From an uncultured Hyphomonadaceae bacterium (lineage in GTDB: Bacteria > Pseudomonadota > Alphaproteobacteria > Caulobacterales > Hyphomonadaceae): a stretch of 64,000 bases of DNA. The stretch covers positions 62,001 through 126,000 of the forward strand of contig CAJXOF010000007.1 in the NCBI GenBank assembly GCA_913057945.1, in the 5' to 3' direction. The translations under genes and the position numbers were made by a program. Of the stretch, positions 8,182-16,690 are shown piece by piece. The notes under the pieces are model-generated. The model searched no databases. It had not been told where the DNA came from and saw only the letters and a list, made by a program, of their open reading frames with translations. How positions within the stretch are numbered: position 1 is the stretch's first letter; each line of letters opens with the position of its first letter.

Positions 8182-9573
8182 ATGCCCGCCTGTCCGCATT
8201 CCCTTCTTAATTTCGTTGCCGTGATATTGCGGGCGGTGATCCTGACGCTCGTCGCGAGCACATCTGCGACCTCCGCCATGTCCCAAAGTCGCGAAGCGTC
8301 ACCTTCGGCGCCCTCCAGCGTGATCGCGGCCACACCTCCTGCGACATCTAGCGACGACCAGATCGAGGATCGAATCCAGACGATCTTCACAGAAGTGGAC
8401 GAGTTGAACGGCATCAGCGCAAGTGTTCGGAACGGAGTCGTCACATTGGGGGGGGCCACCGCGAACGCTGCCGCGGCTGAGCGTGCCGAACAGATCGCAC
8501 TGCGGATTGAGGGTGTGGTTACTATCCAGAACCAGATCGAGCAGGCAGTGGGCGTGGAAGACAATGTCAGCCCGATACTCGAAACAACGTCCACCCGGGT
8601 AAATCAGATTATTCGGTCAATGCCTTTGCTGGCTGTCGCCTTAACGGTCTTTCTCGTCATTTCATTCCTAGGGCACCTGCTGGCATCATGGAGGGGTTTC
8701 TGGCGGCGGATCATGCCCAACTCCTTCCTGTCGGACCTGGTCGCTGGCGCCAGCCGGATCATCGCGGTGGTGGTCGGCCTGATCGTGGCGATGAATGTGA
8801 TGGGGGCAACTACGTTACTGGGCACGGTGCTGGGAGGCGCGGGCGTGATCGGTCTGGCCCTCGGCTTTGCCGTGCGGGACACGCTGGAGAACTACATTTC
8901 CTCCATCATGCTGAGCATTCGTCAGCCTTTCCGGGCAAACGAACATGTAGTGATCGATGAGCATGAAGGCATCGTGGTGCGGCTGACATCTCGCTCGACC
9001 GTCCTGATGACGCTCAATGGCAACCATTTGCGCATTCCGAATTCGACGGTCTTCAAGGCCGTCATCCTGAATTATACGCGCAATCCGGAACGCCGTTTTG
9101 AATTTGATTTGGGCGTTGACGCAAATGACAATCCCGTTGCCGCCATGCAGCTCGGCCTGGATACGTTGAAATCCTTGCCCTACGTGCTCGAACAGCCCGA
9201 TCCGGAATCCTATATTCAAACCGTGGGAGATTCGAATATTGTCCTGCGTTTCATGGGATGGGTGGACCAGCGAAACTCCAATTTCGGCAAGGCGCGCGGA
9301 CTTGCGATCAGCGCCACCAAGGATGTGCTTGAGCAGAAGGGCTTTACCTTGCCGGAGCCTATCTACCGCCTGCGGTTCGATACAGGAACCTCACAGCCTG
9401 CTGCGGCGAGTACCGCTGAGGCGGGCGCGACACCATCGCGTCCGAAGGAAACTGTAGAGGCGCGGGATGCAGCCGATGTGAGGCCGGACAGCCATCTCAC
9501 CCAGATCGTCGCCGAGGAACGCGCTGCGACCGGCGAAGAAGATCTGCTCGACGAAAAACGGCCCGTCGAATAA
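8182..9573 (+). CDS. Mechanosensitive channel of the MscS family with periplasmic BON domain
   Basis: This 463-residue protein has a Sec signal peptide (cleavage near TSAMS) and a BON domain (about residues 55-120, with VRNGVVTLGGAT). Three membrane segments follow and then the MscS pore and beta domains. The pore signature is LGGAGVIGLALGFAVRDT followed by YISSIMLSIRQPF. The last 70 residues are acidic and probably disordered. MscS channels release solutes on hypo-osmotic shock; a BON domain may contact the outer membrane or peptidoglycan. I chose ATG 8182; a TTG at 8170 is also in frame, and neither has a strong ribosome binding site. The 3' end overlaps the ettA terminator. Confidence 0.9.
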   Translation: MPACPHSLLNFVAVILRAVILTLVASTSATSAMSQSREASPSAPSSVIAATPPATSSDDQIEDRIQTIFTEVDELNGISASVRNGVVTLGGATANAAAAERAEQIALRIEGVVTIQNQIEQAVGVEDNVSPILETTSTRVNQIIRSMPLLAVALTVFLVISFLGHLLASWRGFWRRIMPNSFLSDLVAGASRIIAVVVGLIVAMNVMGATTLLGTVLGGAGVIGLALGFAVRDTLENYISSIMLSIRQPFRANEHVVIDEHEGIVVRLTSRSTVLMTLNGNHLRIPNSTVFKAVILNYTRNPERRFEFDLGVDANDNPVAAMQLGLDTLKSLPYVLEQPDPESYIQTVGDSNIVLRFMGWVDQRNSNFGKARGLAISATKDVLEQKGFTLPEPIYRLRFDTGTSQPAAASTAEAGATPSRPKETVEARDAADVRPDSHLTQIVAEERAATGEEDLLDEKRPVE

Positions 9574-9581
9574 CGGGCCGT
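9558..9581 (-). terminator. Rho-independent terminator of ettA
   Basis: On the minus strand ACGGGCCGT (9581-9573) pairs perfectly with ACGGCCCGT (9566-9558) across a 6-nt loop, followed by TTTTT. It is 13 bp after the ettA stop and overlaps the last codons of the convergent mscS gene. The plus strand has no T-run here, so mscS has no matching terminator. Confidence 0.8.
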
Positions 9582-9594
9582 CTCTCAAAATTCG

Positions 9595-11259
9595 CTAGCG
9601 AGCGAACTTCTTGAATTTCAGTCGCTTGGGATTGACGGCATCTTCGCCAAGACGGCGCTTCTTGTCTTCGAGGTAGGAGGAAAAGTCGCCCTCGAACCAT
9701 TCGACATGGGAATTCCCTTCGAAGGCCAAAATATGGGTCGCCATGCGGTCAAGGAACCAGCGATCATGCGAGATGATTACGGCGCAGCCGGGGAAATTGT
9801 CGAGGCCCTCTTCGAGCGCCTGAAGCGTTTCCACATCAAGATCGTTGGTCGGCTCATCGAGCAGCAGCAAGTTATGGCTACCCTTCAACATCTTGGCGAG
9901 ATGGACGCGATTACGCTCACCGCCTGACAATAGGCCAACCTTTTTCTGCTGATCGGTGCCTTTGAAGTTGAAGGCACCCACATAGGCCCGCGACATGACT
10001 TCCACGCCGCCAAGGTCGATCACATCCGTCCCGCCCGAGATTTCCTCCCAGACATTCTTGTCCGAATCCAGCTTGTCGCGGCTCTGGTCGACATAGCCGA
10101 TCTTGACCGTTTCGCCGACGCGCAAGGTACCTTCATCCGGTTCTTCCTGCCCCAGGATCATCTTGAACAGGGTCGACTTACCCGCACCGTTCGGACCGAT
10201 GACGCCGACGATGCCGCCGGGCGGCAGTTTGAAGTCAAGGTCTTCGATCAGGAGGTTGTCGCCGAAAGCCTTGCGCAGGTGTTCCGCCTCCAGAACCACG
10301 CCGCCGAGGCGGGGACCAGGGGGGATACGTATCTGCGCAGTCATCACCTTTTCCCGCTCTGCCTGCGAGGCCATTTCCTCATAGGCATTGATACGTGCCT
10401 TGGATTTCGCCTGACGTGCCTTCTGGCCGGACCGAACCCATTCCAATTCCTTCGCAAGCGTGCGTTTGCGCCCGGTTTCTTCGCGCGCCTCCTGCTCCAT
10501 TCGCTTGGCCTTCTGCTCGACCCAGCCGGAATAGTTGCCCTGGAAAGGCACGCCGCGGCCCCGATCGAGTTCGAGAATCCAACTGGTGATGTCGTCTAGG
10601 AAGTAACGGTCGTGAGTGACGAGGATGACGCATCCCGGAAAGTTGATCAGATAATTTTGCAGCCAGGCGACGGTCTCGGCGTCGAGGTGGTTGGTCGGTT
10701 CATCCATGAGGATCATGTCAGGCTTCGACAGAAGCAGCTGGCAGATTGCAACGCGGCGAACTTCACCGCCTGACAACGCGGAGACATCGGCATCATTGTC
10801 CGGACAGCCGAGCGCGGTCAGGGCCATATCGATCTTGGAATCAATGTCCCAGGCATCGGCTGCGTCGATCTGCTCCTGTAACGCAGTCATCTGCTCCATC
10901 AGTTCGTCGGAATAGTCCTCGCCCAACTTTTCCGAGATGGCGTTGAACTCGTCGAGCATCTGCTTTTCAGGGCATTTACTAGCAACATTTTCGAAAACGG
11001 TCAGCGCGGGGTCCAGCTTCGGCTCCTGAGGAAGGTAGCCGACTTTCACACCGTCGGCGGCCCAGGCTTCGCCCTGAAAATCCTTGTCTTCGCCAGCCAT
11101 GATCCGCAGCAGGGTCGACTTACCTGATCCGTTTACCCCAACGACACCAATCTTGGCATCCGGCAGGAAATTCAGGTGAATGTTTTCGAACACCTTCTTC
11201 CCACCGGGATAGGCCTTGGTCAGGCCTTGCATTTGGAAAACGATTTGGGGACCGGCCAT
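9595..11259 (-). CDS. ettA: Energy-dependent translational throttle protein (ABC-F ATPase)
   Basis: EttA is a soluble tandem ABC ATPase that binds the ribosomal E site and gates the first steps of elongation according to the ATP/ADP ratio. The 554-residue protein matches the usual 555. It has two Walker A loops (GVNGSGKST, GPNGAGKST), two LSGGE signatures, two DEPTN Walker B boxes and the Arg/Lys-rich linker between the cassettes. The ATG at 11259 gives MAGPQIVFQMQGLTKAYPGG, the conserved N-terminus, with AGGA 10 bp upstream. In-frame codons up to 11355 are judged non-coding. A terminator lies at 9558-9581. It has no membrane domain, so it is not a transporter. Confidence 0.95.
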   Translation of the reverse strand: MAGPQIVFQMQGLTKAYPGGKKVFENIHLNFLPDAKIGVVGVNGSGKSTLLRIMAGEDKDFQGEAWAADGVKVGYLPQEPKLDPALTVFENVASKCPEKQMLDEFNAISEKLGEDYSDELMEQMTALQEQIDAADAWDIDSKIDMALTALGCPDNDADVSALSGGEVRRVAICQLLLSKPDMILMDEPTNHLDAETVAWLQNYLINFPGCVILVTHDRYFLDDITSWILELDRGRGVPFQGNYSGWVEQKAKRMEQEAREETGRKRTLAKELEWVRSGQKARQAKSKARINAYEEMASQAEREKVMTAQIRIPPGPRLGGVVLEAEHLRKAFGDNLLIEDLDFKLPPGGIVGVIGPNGAGKSTLFKMILGQEEPDEGTLRVGETVKIGYVDQSRDKLDSDKNVWEEISGGTDVIDLGGVEVMSRAYVGAFNFKGTDQQKKVGLLSGGERNRVHLAKMLKGSHNLLLLDEPTNDLDVETLQALEEGLDNFPGCAVIISHDRWFLDRMATHILAFEGNSHVEWFEGDFSSYLEDKKRRLGEDAVNPKRLKFKKFAR

Positions 11260-11373
11260 GGCGGGTATTCCTGTATAAACGGGTATGAGACGCGTTGTAC
11301 TCGCGCGCGCGCGGGGGAAAATCAAGCGGGCAAGCGCAATCAACCGACTGAACATCGGTCTGGCGACCGGTGA

Positions 11374-12060
11374 TCAGCCTTCGATCCGCTTGCGCTCATC
11401 TTCTGTCAGGACACTGGCAAGTCTCTCAAGCTCCGTCTCGGCACTGCGATTGCCCATGTCCTGGGCGCGACTGAACCAGCGCCATGCCTGCACGAAGTCC
11501 GGCTGGTCCTGGCCATGTCCGCCAGCATGGGCGATCCCGAGATTGAACGCGCAGCGATTGTCGCCCAGCTCAGCGCCCTTGTCCCACCAGGATTGCGCGG
11601 TCTCGAATTCCTTCGGTCCCCCTGCCCCGGTCATCATCATGACGCCGAGATAGGTCATTGCATTGACCTCGCCGAGATGTGCAGCTTGCTCAAAGAGTCG
11701 GCGGGCATCGATTTCGTTTTTTTCACCGCCCAGTGCGCGCAGTTTCATGAACCCCAGATTGAACATGGCCGGTGCCAGACCCGCCTCGGCCGCTTGGGCG
11801 TAATAGGCTCTCGCGGCGGCGAAATCCTGATGGACCCCGCGACCATGATGAAGCATCGCACCGAAATTGTTTGCAGCTGCAGCGTGTCCGGAATCCGCAG
11901 CCCGACGCATCAGCGCCGCAGATTTCATCAAGCTCTCTCCGCCCTCGCTATCCAGTAGCAAGGCGACCGCTTGTTCGAACAGAACATCCCCTTCCGCCAT
12001 GTCCGTACGATATGCATAAACCGCTGCCTGCATAGCGTGTTTTGGCAGTTTTTGCCGCAC
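11374..12060 (-). CDS. Sel1-like repeat protein
   Basis: This protein of up to 228 residues is built from about four Sel1-like (TPR-type) alpha-hairpin repeats between residues 55 and 215. Each has the AxxxLGxxxxxGxGxxxD...A..Yxx.AAexG pattern, for example NNFGAMLHHGRGVHQDFAAARAYYAQAA. Such proteins act as protein-interaction scaffolds, often in cell-envelope or signalling pathways; the partner is unknown. No signal peptide is evident. The start is uncertain: GTG 12060, ATG 12033 and ATG 12000 are all in frame and none has a good ribosome binding site. It is divergent from the peptidase gene at 12202. Confidence 0.8.
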   Translation of the reverse strand: MRQKLPKHAMQAAVYAYRTDMAEGDVLFEQAVALLLDSEGGESLMKSAALMRRAADSGHAAAANNFGAMLHHGRGVHQDFAAARAYYAQAAEAGLAPAMFNLGFMKLRALGGEKNEIDARRLFEQAAHLGEVNAMTYLGVMMMTGAGGPKEFETAQSWWDKGAELGDNRCAFNLGIAHAGGHGQDQPDFVQAWRWFSRAQDMGNRSAETELERLASVLTEDERKRIEG

Positions 12061-12201
12061 AAAAGTTGAAACGACTGTTTACTTGGGGTGACAGCCCGAC
12101 CTTGCAGTATTCGCTGAATCTGCATTCCTGACAGGCAAATACACACCGAAGCGAAAAACTTCAAACGATTGCACTTATTTCCCGAGGACCCCCTTCCCTC
12201 C

Positions 12202-14421
12202 ATGACAGAATTGACTCTGGAACGCCTGTTTGCGTCGCCATCCCTGGCTGGAGCCCCGCCACTGGGCATCAAATACGCGCCCGATGGCAGGCGCGTGACA
12301 TTCTTAAAGGCCAAACCGGAAGATCAGCAACGCTATGATCTCTGGCAATTCGAGGTTGAGACCGGCCTCCCCTCCTTGCTCGTGGACTCCCGATTGCTCG
12401 AGCCGGACGACATTGTCCTGTCAGAAGAGGAAAAGGCCCTACGCGAACGCAAGCGCACCGCTGGCAAGACCGGCATCCTCGACTATTCTTGGGGAACAGC
12501 GAGCACGATTCTGGTGCCGCTCGGTGGGAACCTGCATCTGGTTACCTTGACGGCTGACGGTCCGCAGACGCGCCAGCTCACTGACAGTGACGCTTTCGAC
12601 TATGATGCGCGCATCTCTCCCCGAGGCACCTATGCAAGCTTCATCCGGGATGGTGCGCTCTGGATAATTGACGTGGCGACGGGCGCGGAAAAACGCCTGT
12701 CGCCCCAGGCCGATCTTGCCAATGCCCTATCATATGGCGTTGCCGAATTCGTCGCTCAGGAAGAGATGAGCCGATATACCGGCTATTGGTGGAGCCCCGA
12801 CGACAAATATCTCGCCTATACCCGCGTAGATGAAAGTCCCGTCGATATCGTACCGCGTTTCGACATCTCCGCCGACGATGTGGCGGTCATTGAACAGCGC
12901 TATCCGCGCGCGGGCCGGCCCAACGCCATCGTCGATCTGTTTGTTCTGGAGGTAGACACCGGCATCGTGACCGAGATTGCCTGGCGGCGCAAAGATTGGG
13001 GCCACGCGACCGACCAATATCTGGCGCGCGTGAACTGGACCGAAGACAGCCTGTTCGTACAACGGGTCAACCGCGCGCAGACACAACTGGAAATGGTCCA
13101 GTTCATGGTGTTCCATCCCGCCAACAAGGGCTTGCGGCTGTATGAGGCAACAGTCGCCAAACTGGATGAACAGCCGCACTGGATTAATCTGTCCTCGGAC
13201 TTCGAAAGCCTAGGCCCCCAAGGGGTCATCGTCACGGAAGAGTCGAAAGGGTATCGCCAGATCAGCCGCCTGCCGCCATCGACAAATCATCCCAAGCCCC
13301 TGATTGGCGGCGACTGGGTCGTCGATGCCATCCAACACGTGAACGCCGATGAAGCCGAAATATTGTTTACCGGCTTTCGTGACACTCCGCTGGAACGTCA
13401 CCTCTACCGCGCACAGATGGCCTCCCTGACGGCTCCGGACGATGTTAGGATCGACCGCATTACGGCCCTCGGACGGGTCTGGTCCATCACCATGGCACCG
13501 GACGGAAAGTCTTTTGTCGGCACCTCGTCTTCTCCGGACCAACCGTCGCAAACCGGCCTCTATTCAAAAGACGGCACGCTGATCGCATGGATTGAGGAGA
13601 ACACCCTTAATGAAGACCATCCCTATCATCCATTCCTGGCCGACCACGCCACGCCAGACTTCGGCACACTGACAGCAGATGACGGCCAGACGCTTCACTA
13701 TTCGCTCTTGAAACCTCCCGGCTTCGATCCAGCGAAACGCTACCCTGCCATCATCGAAGTCTATGGCGGGCCACACGTCCAGACCGTTACGAAAAGCTGG
13801 GGAAGCCTGTCTGACCAGTATCTTGCGCGGCAGGGCTATCTCGTATTCCGGCTCGACAATCGCGGCACATGGAATCGCGGCAAGCAATTCGAGGATGTGA
13901 TCCATCATCGGACTGGCCTGCATGAAGTGAGCGATCAGATGAAAGGCGTGGACTGGCTAAAGGCCCAATCCTTCGTGGACGCAAACAGGATCGCCATTCA
14001 GGGCTGGTCCTATGGCGGGTACATGACCCTGATGACCATCCTGCAGGCACCCGCCGGAACGTTCGCGGCTGCCGTGGCGGGGGCGGCTGTTGCGGACTGG
14101 AGCCTATACGATACATTCTACACGGAGCGTTACATGGGCACACCGCAGACCAATGCGGGCGGCTATGAAGCCTCCAGCGTGTTCCCCTATCTGGAAAACC
14201 TCTCGTCCCCCCTCCTCCTCCTCCACGGCATGGCTGATGACAATGTCACTTTCGACAATGCGACACGGGTGATGGCGAAACTGCAGGAACTGGGCAAGCC
14301 GTTCGACCTGATGACTTATCCCGGCCAGCGCCATGGCATTCGCGGAGAGGCGTTGCAACGCCACCTCATGCAAACGCGTATGTCTTTCCTGAACCGAATA
14401 TTGAAAAGACAGACGCCATGA
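12202..14421 (+). CDS. Dipeptidyl peptidase IV-type serine peptidase (family S9)
   Basis: This 739-residue protein is a prolyl-oligopeptidase-family peptidase with an N-terminal beta-propeller and a C-terminal alpha/beta hydrolase. The nucleophile is S603 in GWSYGGYM; the Asp is in HGMADDNVTF and the His in GQRHGIRG. The double Glu that binds the peptide N-terminus in DPP IV is present as AQEEMSRYTGYWWSPD, which supports dipeptidyl aminopeptidase activity after Pro or Ala. No signal peptide is seen, so it is probably cytoplasmic and used in peptide catabolism. ATG 12202 gives the natural N-terminus; an upstream TTG at 12169 adds only an unconserved stretch. The stop overlaps the Nudix gene start (ATGA). 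Confidence 0.92.
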   Translation: MTELTLERLFASPSLAGAPPLGIKYAPDGRRVTFLKAKPEDQQRYDLWQFEVETGLPSLLVDSRLLEPDDIVLSEEEKALRERKRTAGKTGILDYSWGTASTILVPLGGNLHLVTLTADGPQTRQLTDSDAFDYDARISPRGTYASFIRDGALWIIDVATGAEKRLSPQADLANALSYGVAEFVAQEEMSRYTGYWWSPDDKYLAYTRVDESPVDIVPRFDISADDVAVIEQRYPRAGRPNAIVDLFVLEVDTGIVTEIAWRRKDWGHATDQYLARVNWTEDSLFVQRVNRAQTQLEMVQFMVFHPANKGLRLYEATVAKLDEQPHWINLSSDFESLGPQGVIVTEESKGYRQISRLPPSTNHPKPLIGGDWVVDAIQHVNADEAEILFTGFRDTPLERHLYRAQMASLTAPDDVRIDRITALGRVWSITMAPDGKSFVGTSSSPDQPSQTGLYSKDGTLIAWIEENTLNEDHPYHPFLADHATPDFGTLTADDGQTLHYSLLKPPGFDPAKRYPAIIEVYGGPHVQTVTKSWGSLSDQYLARQGYLVFRLDNRGTWNRGKQFEDVIHHRTGLHEVSDQMKGVDWLKAQSFVDANRIAIQGWSYGGYMTLMTILQAPAGTFAAAVAGAAVADWSLYDTFYTERYMGTPQTNAGGYEASSVFPYLENLSSPLLLLHGMADDNVTFDNATRVMAKLQELGKPFDLMTYPGQRHGIRGEALQRHLMQTRMSFLNRILKRQTP

Positions 14422-14978
14422 TCAAACCCTGGAAAATCCTCGAGAGCCGCCAGACCTTCAAGGACAAGTTCCTCTCTGTCAGAACCGACCGGTGCCAGCG
14501 AGAGGATGGGCATGTGGTCCCGGCCTATCACGTGCTGGAATTCACCGATTGGGCCACGATCATCCCTATCACGGATGAGGGAAACATCGTGTTGATTCGA
14601 GAGTACAGGCATGCGGGCGAAATCGTATTACTAGGCGTACCCGGCGGTGTCCTGGATCCCGGCGAAACCGATCCGGAGGTGGCGGCCCGCCGCGAATTGC
14701 GGGAAGAGACCGGCTATTCGTCCGAGGAAATGATCCCGGTCGGCAGTTGCTACCCCAACCCCGCGATCCAAGACAACCAGATCCACTATTTTCTCGCGAC
14801 AGGCTGCCAGAAGACACATGTCCAATCGCTGGACCCCAATGAAGAAATCGAAGTGGTGGAGATGCGCTACGAAGACTTCCTTGCCTATGAATCTCTCGAC
14901 GCCCAACACGGGCTTCACGCGGCGGCACTGTTTTACACTGAGCGGTATTTCGGGAAACATCCTGAGAAACGACCATGA
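14418..14978 (+). CDS. Nudix hydrolase (ADP-ribose pyrophosphatase-like)
   Basis: This 186-residue protein has a full Nudix box beginning GGVLDPGE and ending RRELREETGY (about residues 76-98), with the catalytic Glu residues in REEtG. An N-terminal beta domain precedes it, as in the NudF/ADP-ribose pyrophosphatase group. It probably hydrolyses ADP-ribose or a similar nucleoside diphosphate, but the substrate cannot be fixed from sequence. Its ATG overlaps the stop of the DPP IV-type peptidase and its stop overlaps the ribosome binding site of the DUF1330 gene, so the three are coupled. Confidence 0.88.
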   Translation: MIKPWKILESRQTFKDKFLSVRTDRCQREDGHVVPAYHVLEFTDWATIIPITDEGNIVLIREYRHAGEIVLLGVPGGVLDPGETDPEVAARRELREETGYSSEEMIPVGSCYPNPAIQDNQIHYFLATGCQKTHVQSLDPNEEIEVVEMRYEDFLAYESLDAQHGLHAAALFYTERYFGKHPEKRP

Positions 14979-14988
14979 GGAGCCGCCC

Positions 14989-15411
14989 ATGCCAGCCTTC
15001 CAGCCTACCGCCGACCAGTTCAGAGCGTTGCGAGATGATCCTTATGATGGGCCCATCGCGCAGGTAAATTTGCTGAAATTCCGCGTGAAGGCAGAGTATC
15101 AGCCGGAGGATCCCGAATATGGCGAGATGATCAGCGGGACAGACGCCTACATCCGCTATTCGGAAGCCTTCACCAAGGCAGCCGCCGAAGTCGGCGGAAC
15201 CACGACCTTGCTGGCGACCACAGAGCGCTACTTCATCGGCCAAGGCGATTGGGATGGTGTGCTCGTCAATCACTTCCCCAGCCGAAAGGCGTTCATCGCC
15301 ACGCTGAACCATGCCGACTACAAATCCATGTCCCGCCACCGCGAGGCTGGCTTGCTCTGTCAGGAATTGATCGTGACCCGGCCCCTCTGGCTGAACGGCG
15401 AAAAAGTCTGA
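14989..15411 (+). CDS. DUF1330-type (dimeric alpha/beta barrel) protein
   Basis: This 140-residue protein resembles the DUF1330 family: PIAQVNLLKFR near the N-terminus, a YIRYSEAFTKAAAEVGG helix, then a strand with DWDGVLVNHFPSRKAFIAT and a C-terminal helix with H-x-DYKSMSRHREAGL. The fold is a ferredoxin-like dimeric barrel; the biochemical role is unknown. The start at ATG 14989 is fixed by AGGAG (14978-14982) 6 bp upstream. It is the third gene of the peptidase-Nudix unit. Confidence 0.8.
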   Translation: MPAFQPTADQFRALRDDPYDGPIAQVNLLKFRVKAEYQPEDPEYGEMISGTDAYIRYSEAFTKAAAEVGGTTTLLATTERYFIGQGDWDGVLVNHFPSRKAFIATLNHADYKSMSRHREAGLLCQELIVTRPLWLNGEKV

Positions 15412-15491
15412 GCTGCTACAGATCTCGGACCGGGACAGGTTTGCAGTTTCCTTGAAGACCGGTTCGACGCAAAGTCTGCGCGAATCCCATC

Positions 15492-16622
15492 ATGAGGAAT
15501 CCCAGAGTGACGAAGAAACCGTCTGCCGTTTCAGAACTGCTGCACCATCGCGCCCGAAGCCTGTCCAAAGGCGATCCGATCTCGCTTCCCATCATGGCAA
15601 GTACGACCTTCCTTCTGCCGGGTGACCCCGATGGCAGCCATTTCTATGGCCGCAATGGCAACCCCACCGTGGAGACTGTCGAAGCTGAAATCGGCCTGCT
15701 GGAAAACGCCGAGACCGTTCTCTTCCCCTCCGGCATGGCAGCGATTGCGGCCGTCTTCCACACCGTGCTGCGTCCAGGCGACAAAGTGCTCGTCCATGCA
15801 GACGGGTACTACAATGTGCGGGCTCTGCTGAACGAACATTTCGTGCCTCGGGGCGTCCTCGTCGAGACATGCCCTACCGCTGACATGGCCAAGGCCAACA
15901 TGGCAGGTTGCCGGCTCGTGATGATCGAGACGCCGTCCAATCCGGGCCTGGATGTGTGTGACATCGCCGCCGTCGCCGACCGGGCCAAATCCGCCGGTGC
16001 CTTGCTGGTTGCCGACAACACGACGGCTACCCCGCTCTGCCAGCAGCCCCTGGATCTGGGAGCCGACATTGTCCTGATGGCCGACACCAAGGCAATGGCG
16101 GGCCATTCGGATGTCCTATGTGGACATGTCGCAAGTCGGGACACTTCGCTGATGAACAAGGTGCGCGGTTACCGCCGATTGGGGGGAGCAATCGTCAGTC
16201 CATTTGACGCCTACCTGCTGCATCGCGGTCTCGAAACGCTGGAATTGCGCGTTTCGCGGGCAAACCAGAATGCGCTGACTCTGGCAAATTTCCTGTCATC
16301 CCACCCCTCTGTTCAGTCGGTCCGGTATCCTGGCCTCCCGCGCGACGCGAGCCATGCGGTCGCCGCTCGCCAGATGCGGGATTTCGGCCCTATTGTCAGC
16401 TTTACGCTAAAGGACCGCGAATCCGCAGAAAAATTCATAAGTAACAGCGCTCTAATCGTCCCGGCGACCAGCTTTGGCGGAGTGCATACGTCTGCCGAAT
16501 GCCGTGTGAGGTGGGGCGATCAGGTCACAGATGGATTCATTCGATTGGCATGTGGAATCGAGCCCAGTGAAGACCTTGTAATGTCTACGGAAAATGCACT
16601 ACGAGAGATAGGTCCGGTTTGA
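15492..16622 (+). CDS. Cys/Met metabolism PLP-dependent enzyme (cystathionine gamma-synthase/beta-lyase family)
   Basis: This 371-376-residue protein belongs to the trans-sulfuration PLP enzymes. It has FYGRNGNPTVE (phosphate and substrate binding), the cofactor-stacking region FPSGMAA, the Asp contacting PLP in VADNTTATP and the Schiff-base Lys in ADTKAMAGHSD. An Arg near the C-terminus (CRVRWG-GFIRLACG) binds the substrate carboxylate. Synthase, gamma-lyase and beta-lyase cannot be told apart. The ATG at 15492 has no ribosome binding site; an in-frame GTG at 15507 has GAGGA 8 bp upstream and may be the true start. It lies 80 bp after the DUF1330 gene. Confidence 0.88.
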   Translation: MRNPRVTKKPSAVSELLHHRARSLSKGDPISLPIMASTTFLLPGDPDGSHFYGRNGNPTVETVEAEIGLLENAETVLFPSGMAAIAAVFHTVLRPGDKVLVHADGYYNVRALLNEHFVPRGVLVETCPTADMAKANMAGCRLVMIETPSNPGLDVCDIAAVADRAKSAGALLVADNTTATPLCQQPLDLGADIVLMADTKAMAGHSDVLCGHVASRDTSLMNKVRGYRRLGGAIVSPFDAYLLHRGLETLELRVSRANQNALTLANFLSSHPSVQSVRYPGLPRDASHAVAARQMRDFGPIVSFTLKDRESAEKFISNSALIVPATSFGGVHTSAECRVRWGDQVTDGFIRLACGIEPSEDLVMSTENALREIGPV

Positions 16623-16690
16623 CCTTGCGGAAGTGACTTTCGCGGACAAGTGGTATAGCGTTTGCTCTCAACGAGCAGGGGTCTCGTTTC

